Part shown: piece by piece, positions 58,501-64,000 of the stretch
Layout of the letters: every line of letters begins with the position of its first letter
Position numbering within the stretch: position 1 is the first letter of the stretch
From: Lates calcarifer
Lineage: Eukaryota; Chordata; Actinopteri; Centropomidae
Assembly (NCBI RefSeq): GCF_001640805.2
Contig: NC_066845.1
Span: 19,160,307-19,224,306 of the forward strand
Reading direction: 5' to 3'
DNA: 64,000 bases
Notes under the pieces: generated by a model
Told to the model about the DNA's origin: nothing
Databases searched by the model: none
What the model saw: the letters and a program-made list of their open reading frames with translations, nothing else
Position numbers and translations under genes: made by a program

Positions 58501-61500
58501 TTTCTAGAACAAATCCTGGAGAAAGATGAAGGGCCCTACTACAACCACCTGGGATCTGGACCTACTGTAGCCTCCATACGAGATCTGATGGAGACAAGGT
58601 GAACAGTCTCTTCTCTTCTCTTCTCTTCTCTTCTCTTCTCTTCTCTTCTTCTCTTCTTCCTACATGTTCTTGCTTCCCATGCCTCTCCCTCCTCCTCCTT
58701 CTCCTTCTCTCTCTCCTCCTTCTCTCTCTCCACCTTCCCCCCTCCTCACATTTTGTCCTTAGGGAATCTGTGACCCAGAATCCAGTAGGAGGAACAGGAA
58801 ATATCAGCATCATCAGCATATCAGAGGCAGAGCAAGAGGCACAGGAGTAGCAGCAGATGATAACTGAGCATGAGAAGAATGAGGGAGGAAAAAGAAGAAA
58901 TCCAATTATAGAGAAAGAGAGAGAGAGAGAGAGATGGCGGGAGAGGAAGTCAGAAGGAAGGGAGGGAAGAAGAGAGGAAATAAAATTTTAGTAGAAAGTA
59001 TGATATAAATGATATGGTGCATTTTCTGTGCATTAAGATCAAATTCAGTTATTTGTATTATATAACAGCCCTCTACCTTTGATTAAGGCTGAAATTTGGT
59101 GTTCAATACAAAAATACATACATAACTTACAACAAAACTTTTTACATGCACATAATGCACATATAAACCTAACCTCAGTCAGCAATCTCACAGTTAAACT
59201 GAAGGTAAAATATCAAGAAATAGATGACATTTAGCATTAGACATCAGCACTTATAAATCTAATCTACGTTTCGTACACAGTACTGATTGAACAGCCTCAC
59301 CAAACTAATCCAATAAACTGCTATTTCTTTCTCTGCAATGCATTAGTAGATATTGTTGTAAAATGACAGATTGAGTTTAGCAGTTTGATCTTCATGGGAT
59401 TATTACTTATTCAGTTTAGGCGGGAATAGCAAAGAGCCCCCCTGCTGGTTATTTTAATAACCAAAGTGCACCCAGAGCCTCTATAATGGAATTGTTGTTA
59501 AAACTAAAATATAACACTGATGGAACACAATCAACTGTTTATAAGGGAGAGTTGGCACCCTTATCATAGATGGGTTAACACATTCTGATGATGTCTAATC
59601 ATGTCTGTTATTTGTAACCTCAGAGTACAAAAACACCTTGTACTAAATGTAGTAACCTGCTATAACTGGATGCCTCATTGTACTGAGTCACATATTTGGC
59701 TGTTACCCACTGAACGGCTGGTTTTCAGTAAGACCAATGAGTCATTAGTCCCTAGAGAGGACAGGTTGAGTGGGGGATGTTAGGCCAGAGACCACTTTTT
59801 GTTGTTTGAGAGATGATGTAAGATGTTAAGTCCTCATAGTCCCTAGCTGACCTTTGACCCACCCCTGACCCTTGTAGGCCACCCCTGTGGTGCGAGAGCC
59901 TATTCCCCTCCCACTCTCTCACCCCCTCAGGGTGATTCCTATTCAGTAGGAGCCCCTTGTGTTCACCGTCATGCCAAATCTGCTCAGGACTGAAGTTTTC
60001 ACAATAGCAGGTATCAAGCAGTCCAGGGACCTGATATGGCATCTGACAAGTTCTGATGGCTTACCCCCACTCCAGTGCAACCTCTGACCCCTCCCTTCTC
60101 CTATGCACCTTCGCAGTCTACCAAAAGATGAGCAGAAATGTAGTCTGTCAGTCCCAACATTCCCACCACTGTTATTTGCTCAAGCAGGTGTTCTCAGGCA
60201 CATAAACACAAACACACAGAACAAAAATGTATACACATGCACACATGCATGTACACAAGGACACAAGGACACAAGGACACAAGCTCCAGCACAAAAATAT
60301 GTCCAGGAGAAGCCATGTGGCTGGCATTGTGTAGAAGCTAGTGGGTTTTGGTTTACACTGACGTATTTGTGTGAATCTCAGCAGAGCCTTGTCAACGTTC
60401 CTCTCCAGCCAGAACTGCTGAGGTGGGGCTGTCTTTGTTCGACTTGACATATACTACTGCCACTAACAGACTCCTGTAGGCACACAGCCTTAAAGAAAAT
60501 ACCACAGATTCAGAGAAACAGGCAAAAGCTGGCAAAAAAATAAGAAATGAGGTCTTAATGAGGTCAGTCATGACAAAAATAAATCACTGATCAACTTCTG
60601 AACAACAGGAATGTGTCTCCTGCAGTCAGCAGCTGCTGAGGTTCTGTTGGACTGTTGCTGAACATCTGTAACCATGTGTTGCTCATACTTTTTGCACTGT
60701 TGCAGCAGTTTATATCAGATTACTCATCCCAGTAAATTGGTAATTTCCTTTTCCTGTTTTTATGCTGCGCACAGTATAGTTTAAACAGATTTACAGCATG
60801 AAAATAGGTTTGGTTTTCTTTTTAATGTTTTTTGGACTGTGAATTTCAGGAACACAACATACATTCATACAGGTGGTCAGTTGGCTGAAGCCTTTGTGGT
60901 GTGTGCCAGTGCAACTTTTAACAGAACACATGAGGCCATAAGAAACAATGCAAAGCATTTGATCTTTTTCAGCTTTTGTCAGCACCAGTTCTTTGAGGTC
61001 AGCTTCTTGGCCCGTAGGGCCCTGACACACAGAGAAGACTAGAGTGTGTGTGTTAAGTCTAGTGACACTTGAATGTCAGCTTGTTTTGTCAGAGCCCTAA
61101 AGCCAGGCATCAGGACTGGAGGCCATTCTGGCTCCAAACATCAAATGATGAAGAGAATGAACATTAAAATTAATTAAATTTATTTTCCATCTATGTAGAT
61201 ATGGAGAGAAAGGGGATGCCATCCGGATTGAGAAGGTGGTATACACAGGCAAAGAGGGAAAGAGCTCGCGAGGATGTCCTATTGCAAAGTGGGTAAGTAG
61301 CAAAGTAACAAGCTTTTGTTTCACGGTAGATGTGATGAAGGCTTTATAAACAAAAGAAAGGTCCATGGCTTTCAAAAATAGATTTTTTTTCAGTTTCTCA
61401 ACAACTAAAACTGATTGTGTTAAAAAAAAAAAGAGAAAGACAAGTGATGGATAGGTGTTTTGGGGCTTGTGTCCCACCTGACAACAACGACAGCCAATCA

Positions 61501-61512
61501 ACAACACATTCA

Positions 61513-61564
<52 letters not shown>

Positions 61565-63978
61565 GTGTAATGAGGTTGTGGGGAGACACTCGACACGCCA
61601 AGATTGTCACCCACAGTGAGTAAATCCATAGGAGGTCTCCCTCTGTTACAACTGCTTACCTTTCCCTCCCATGTCACTCCAGACACATCCTGCTAATGAC
61701 TGTATGGATTCTACTGAGGGAGAGTGAGCATGGATGTATGCGTGTTGGAGACTGAGAGGGAGGAGGATTGTGCAGATGAAGTCAAAGAGAGCAGGCTTAC
61801 ACTTAGCAACATCTTTAAAAAACGTTACTCATATATTATTAGGTTAGAGGAGGTAAATGTAACTGGATTTTTGTATTCTCTATTCTGCTAGTATATTTTT
61901 CATAATATAAGAATATAAGAAGAAGAATATAATATAGAAAATATAGTGTGTGTAATGTGAATTAACTCTCCCGCTAATTTAATTTAATCTATAGCATCAG
62001 AAGGACAATTAGGACTGGTACCTTTCACCAGCCCAGGTATCAAGTATCATTCAAGAATGCAGTGTAAGCATCAACTGAATTATGTCTTGCTTAGTATTTT
62101 AAAAGTGTGTATGTGTCAGCAAAGGTAACAGTGTTGTAAGCACAACTCTTTACTACTAACTCAACTGATATTTTGTTTTAGCAGTGCATATGCAAATCTG
62201 TTTTAAAATCAGAGAAATGGAACTTTATGAGCTTAAATGAAAATATTTGTGATAAAGACACAGGGTGCCTCCCCTGTGTAAGTAAAAGCTAAAATAATGA
62301 TAACCTCTCTTTCCTGTCAGGTGATCCGTCGTAGCAGCGAGACAGAGAAGCTGCTGTGTCTGGTGCGTCAGCGTGCAGGCCACCACTGTGCCAACGCTGT
62401 CATTATCATCCTCATCATGGCCTGGGAAGGTGTCCCGAGGTCGCTGGCTGACAAGCTGTACCGTGAGATCAGCGACACCCTCACCAAATATGGCAACCCC
62501 ACCAGCCGACGCTGTGGCCTCAATGATGAGTGAGTAGCTGATGGGTACCCTCTGACACTGGTTTTCTAACTTACAAGTTTATGAATGTCCACTAATGGAC
62601 AGACTGACTGTATTTCAGCATTATATTAGCATTATATGTATATATATGTGTGTGTGTATTACTGGTATTTTGGTCATCAGGGAAGAGAGGGAACAGTTAT
62701 TTTGGAAGCATGTGGTAAATTTATCTCAAGTCATCCTTATCAGGAGTCTGAGGAAGATCCATGACACCAAGGAATGTATGGTGAAAACTGTGGGTATTTT
62801 ATGCATAAACTGGGTTTATGCATAAAAGCCTATAAGATGGAAATCTATTGCCTAATCTATGCTTATGTGGAAATCTGTGATATGGAGAAGTCTAAAAACT
62901 CAAAGCTTGAAACTAAAATCACTCAAATGAATCTTTGTTATATGCAACTTGCAAGAGGCTTAGATGATGTGCTGTAACATTAATGCTCTAAATGATATGT
63001 TGCCCTAATTTACTCATTGACATTTTCTTTGCCACATTTTTATTTCCCACTCAGCTCAGTTGACATACAATGTAGACATAATGTTAAGGACGCACAGAGT
63101 ACGCATTATTTATACAGGAAGCTGAGAGCGTGCTTACTGTCTCCCCCTGCAGTCGTACCTGTGCGTGCCAAGGCAAGGATCCCGAAAGCTGTGGTGCTTC
63201 CTTCTCCTTTGGCTGCTCCTGGAGTATGTACTTTAACGGCTGTAAGTACGCCCGAAGCAAAATGCCGCGCAAGTTCAGGCTACAAGGAGATCACCCTGAA
63301 GAGGTACTCATCAATTAAATCCACTTGTAATAATGAACTACTCAGGTTTTTAAGGTCTTTTATTTGAGTTTCCTTTGTAATCTTTGGCAATTTTAAAATA
63401 CCATTTTATAGCTCATTGGCTCTGTGTTTTGTTCTGACCTGTGATTTTGATTGGCAGGAGGACAAACTCAGGGATAACTTTCAGAATCTAGCAACTGAGG
63501 TGGCTCCTTTGTACAAACGGCTGGCCCCACAGGCGTACAGTAACCAGGTTTGTTGCCTGTTGCCAACTACGCACCTTATCTTTTTCACATGTAATGAGTA
63601 ATTCCATACATCAGACCATCAAGACCTTGACTCTCACATAGTGGCACCTCCTGCTTCTTAGCAAGAAGAGACAGAAAAGAATCTACTGGCTGAGACTGAC
63701 TGACAACTCTGAGCTATTATTACAGTATGATATGAGATTAGAAAAAAAAGAAATTTAATGTCTGTGTGCCTTTGTCTATCTTTGATGAATATAAGGATGT
63801 AAAAACATTTGTTTTCTCCTGTTGCTGTCCTCTCTCTCAGTGTCAGACGGAGTTCAGAGCTCCAGAATGCAGGTTGGGCTTAAAGGAAGGCCGGCCATTC
63901 TCTGGAGTCACTGCTTGCATGGACTTCTGTGCCCACGCTCATAAGGACCAGCACAACCTCTACAATGGTTGCACAGTG
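30736..63978 (+). CDS. tet3: Tet3 methylcytosine dioxygenase, 5' and central part
   Basis: Fe(II)/2-oxoglutarate dioxygenase of the nucleus that oxidises 5-methylcytosine to 5-hydroxymethyl-, formyl- and carboxylcytosine. Coding exons: 30736-31101, 38553-38612 (short), 52771-55711, 58508-58598, 61199-61292, 62321-62529, 63153-63303, 63458-63547 and 63841-63978. All phases agree and give 1380 codons to the window edge. Domains: CXXC zinc finger (residues about 75-120), disordered middle with conserved islands, then the Cys-rich region and the start of the double-stranded beta-helix with its HKD iron-binding triplet. TET3 rather than TET1 is shown by [32 protein letters not shown] and [19 protein letters not shown], and by the linked CXXC exon. 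The catalytic C-terminus lies beyond the window. Confidence 0.96.
32234..32255. repeat. (GT)n microsatellite
   Basis: Run of about 11 GT units, with a second short GT run at about 32437-32452. Confidence 0.9.
35865..35895 (+). promoter_or_regulatory. E-box plus CRE cluster in a tet3 intron
   Basis: CACGTG at 35870-35875 and a perfect TGACGTCA at 35883-35890 lie 8 bases apart at the start of a CpG-richer segment (gagcgcgtcagac) that continues to about 36.2 kb. This could be an intronic promoter or enhancer; use is unproven. Confidence 0.4.
36779..36845. repeat. Long (GT)n microsatellite
   Basis: About 67 bases of GT with one TA interruption. Confidence 0.97.
37531..37790. repeat. (GA)n microsatellite and purine-rich tract
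   Basis: Pure GA at 37531-37561, followed by interrupted GA/GAAA runs up to about 37780. Confidence 0.92.
38541..38543 (+). promoter_or_regulatory. tet3: In-frame ATG upstream of the short tet3 exon (possible alternative start)
   Basis: This ATG reads MAVK straight into the [10 protein letters not shown] frame. If a promoter lies just upstream, it would start a CXXC-less isoform comparable in kind to the short Tet3 isoforms of mammals. The pyrimidine tract around it argues instead for an internal acceptor. Confidence 0.25.
38553..38612 (+). CDS. tet3: Short in-frame tet3 exon (60 nt) after the CXXC exon
   Basis: A pyrimidine tract of about 50 bases (from 38483) leads to ctgtaaag/gtggaa, and the exon ends ctgag/gtaaga. 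It encodes [20 protein letters not shown], phase 0 on both sides. Placed between the CXXC exon and the big exon it yields VEYF...TSVDGP, similar in length to the human TET3 stretch VEIKAGEGAG...SPVDGP recalled from memory (30 versus 29 residues). This supports it as a genuine exon that may be cassette-spliced. The acceptor is not strong, because AAG is less usual than CAG or TAG. Confidence 0.65.
38940..39360 (+). promoter_or_regulatory. tet3: Candidate intronic promoter of tet3 (CXXC-less transcript)
   Basis: Locally CpG-richer sequence with an inverted CCAAT box (ATTGG, 39184-39188) and an NRF1-like palindrome ACGCATGCGT (39344-39353), downstream of the CXXC exon. Transcripts from here would skip the CXXC domain. 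This rests on composition and motifs only. Confidence 0.3.
47735..47940. repeat. GA-rich simple-sequence tract
   Basis: Interrupted GAGA/GGGA runs. The long frames on the opposite strand here are low-complexity Ser/Leu/Pro artefacts. Confidence 0.85.
51442..51449 (+). repeat. Left target-site duplication of the hAT element
   Basis: GTTCATGC, identical to 52120-52127. Confidence 0.88.
51450..52119. mobile_element. Non-autonomous hAT element with 8-bp target-site duplication
   Basis: Terminal inverted repeats are TAGTGATAGACTGATAT on the left and ATAATCGGTCTATCCCTA on the right (reverse complement TAGGGATAGACCGATTAT). The insert is flanked by the exact direct duplication GTTCATGC at 51442-51449 and 52120-52127. 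An 8-bp duplication with short TIRs is diagnostic of hAT transposons. The 670-base body has no transposase and includes an ATAAATAAATAAAT run near 51785. Confidence 0.88.
52120..52127 (+). repeat. Right target-site duplication of the hAT element
   Basis: GTTCATGC, identical to 51442-51449. Confidence 0.88.
52771..55711 (+). CDS. tet3: tet3 large central exon
   Basis: A 2.9-kb exon from ctgtctttcag to g/gtaagt. It is mostly disordered Pro/Gln/Ser-rich sequence with conserved islands: [12 protein letters not shown] and LYEKFTQEM (residues about 105-150), [20 protein letters not shown] (53314-53373), [20 protein letters not shown], a [13 protein letters not shown] segment, [15 protein letters not shown] (about 55081-55125), a KRMKIEAS motif and [20 protein letters not shown] (about 55609-55668). 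These islands match TET3. The CDGP-xx-YLEWLE motif contains a Cys cluster of unknown role. It ends EEFPSCTCV with a split Glu, the entry to the catalytic region. Confidence 0.96.
55712..58507 (+). other. tet3 intron (2.8 kb) with a SINE
   Basis: Besides the SINE, the sequence is AT-rich with no recognised exon. Confidence 0.6.
56020..56229 (-). mobile_element. tRNA-derived SINE
   Basis: Read on the minus strand from 56229, the head is tRNA-like: an A-box type TGGCTCAGGAGGTAGAGCGG and a B-box type GGTTCCATCCCC, with spacing as in RNA polymerase III promoters, then a CTCCTCCAGTCTGCGTGCCG body. It is a family very common in teleost introns. The 3' border is uncertain. Confidence 0.8.
58508..58598 (+). 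CDS. tet3: tet3 exon: start of the Cys-rich catalytic region
   Basis: Encodes [18 protein letters not shown] and [12 protein letters not shown] with a split Arg. Acceptor tttttctag; donor AAG/gtgaac, followed within nine bases by a (CTTCT)n tract. Confidence 0.95.
58599..61198 (+). other. tet3 intron (2.6 kb)
   Basis: Contains the pentanucleotide tract and a GA run near 58915-58934. No exon was recognised. Confidence 0.6.
58607..58660. repeat. (CTTCT)n pentanucleotide microsatellite next to a tet3 splice donor
   Basis: About ten TTCTC units starting nine bases after the exon end. A second CT-rich tract follows to about 58740. Confidence 0.95.
61199..61292 (+). CDS. tet3: tet3 exon: [20 protein letters not shown] segment
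   Basis: Ends [11 protein letters not shown], near-identical to the human TET3 DNA-contacting Cys-rich region. Acceptor ctatgtag, donor gtaagt. Confidence 0.96.
61293..62320 (+). other. tet3 intron with a GT microsatellite
   Basis: Holds a long (GT)n tract at about 61517-61562 and otherwise AT-rich sequence. Confidence 0.65.
61517..61562. repeat. (GT)n microsatellite
   Basis: About 23 GT units without interruption. Confidence 0.96.
62321..62529 (+). CDS. tet3: tet3 exon: VIRR to CGLND segment
   Basis: Encodes [40 protein letters not shown] and [15 protein letters not shown], containing zinc-ligand Cys and His residues of the Cys-rich domain. The HHC and RRC motifs are intact. Donor gtgagt. 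Confidence 0.96.
62530..63152 (+). other. tet3 intron, no other feature seen
   Basis: A 623-base intron between gtgagt and cccctgcag. The only simple sequence is a TATA/GT-rich patch near 62636-62658. Confidence 0.65.
63153..63303 (+). CDS. tet3: tet3 exon: CACQG...[10 protein letters not shown] segment
   Basis: Encodes [36 protein letters not shown] and [11 protein letters not shown], a Cys-rich zinc-binding part that packs on the DNA. Donor gtactc. Confidence 0.96.
63458..63547 (+). CDS. tet3: tet3 exon: [19 protein letters not shown] segment
   Basis: A thirty-codon, phase-0 exon matching the TET motif [16 protein letters not shown]. Acceptor gattggcag, donor gtttgt. Confidence 0.95.
63841..63978 (+). 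CDS. tet3: tet3 exon with the Fe(II)-binding H-x-D motif
   Basis: Encodes [20 protein letters not shown] and [17 protein letters not shown]. The His and Asp of HKD (63940-63948) align with the first two iron ligands of TET dioxygenases (TET2 H1382/D1384), so catalysis is expected to be preserved. The donor is gtatga at 63979. The gene continues beyond the window. Confidence 0.95.
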
Positions 63979-64000
63979 GTATGATCACTCACCATAATCT

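Overview
This window is vertebrate nuclear DNA and is best read as a ray-finned (teleost) fish genome. The genes are intron-rich with GT-AG splice sites. The proteins are clear vertebrate orthologues. The interspersed repeats are types common in teleosts: an L2-like LINE tail, a tRNA-derived SINE, short hAT-like DNA elements and many (CA)n/(GA)n microsatellites. No bacterial, viral or plasmid features were seen.

Three protein-coding genes lie head to tail on the + strand. (1) The 3' part of kat6a (MOZ histone acetyltransferase), 552-11539, has ten coding exons covering the MYST domain and the long acidic and Ser/Met-rich C-terminus, then a 3' UTR to about 13.95 kb; its N-terminal exons are upstream of the window. 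(2) A complete ap3m2 (AP-3 adaptor mu subunit) has its CDS at 17912-24420 in eight coding exons totalling 418 codons, a non-coding first exon near 16.26-16.35 kb and a CCAAT/GC-box promoter. (3) The 5' and central part of tet3 (5-methylcytosine dioxygenase), 30736-63978, has a CXXC exon, a short 60-nt exon in the middle of a 21.7-kb intron interval, a 2.9-kb exon and six exons of the catalytic Cys-rich region. The last reaches the Fe(II)-binding H-x-D motif before the window ends.

Region by region: 0-14 kb is kat6a, with a degraded repeat at 2.44-2.66 kb and an element at 5.55-6.27 kb. 14-16 kb is plain intergenic DNA. 16-26.4 kb is ap3m2, whose last intron carries a 3'-truncated LINE. 26.4-30.2 kb is the upstream region of tet3. 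30.2-64 kb is tet3; its introns hold long microsatellites, candidate alternative promoters, a hAT element with a perfect 8-bp target-site duplication at 51.4-52.1 kb, and a SINE at about 56.1 kb.

The three genes do not form a pathway unit. kat6a next to ap3m2 matches the human 8p11 order, whereas human TET3 is on chromosome 2, so the link to tet3 reflects lineage-specific chromosome history. I found no convincing new multi-gene system. The most useful leads are short frame-preserving exons inside tet3 that ordinary gene finders would miss, two possible splice donors on the CXXC exon, extra AT-hook-like and His-rich segments in fish Kat6a, and several candidate regulatory sites.
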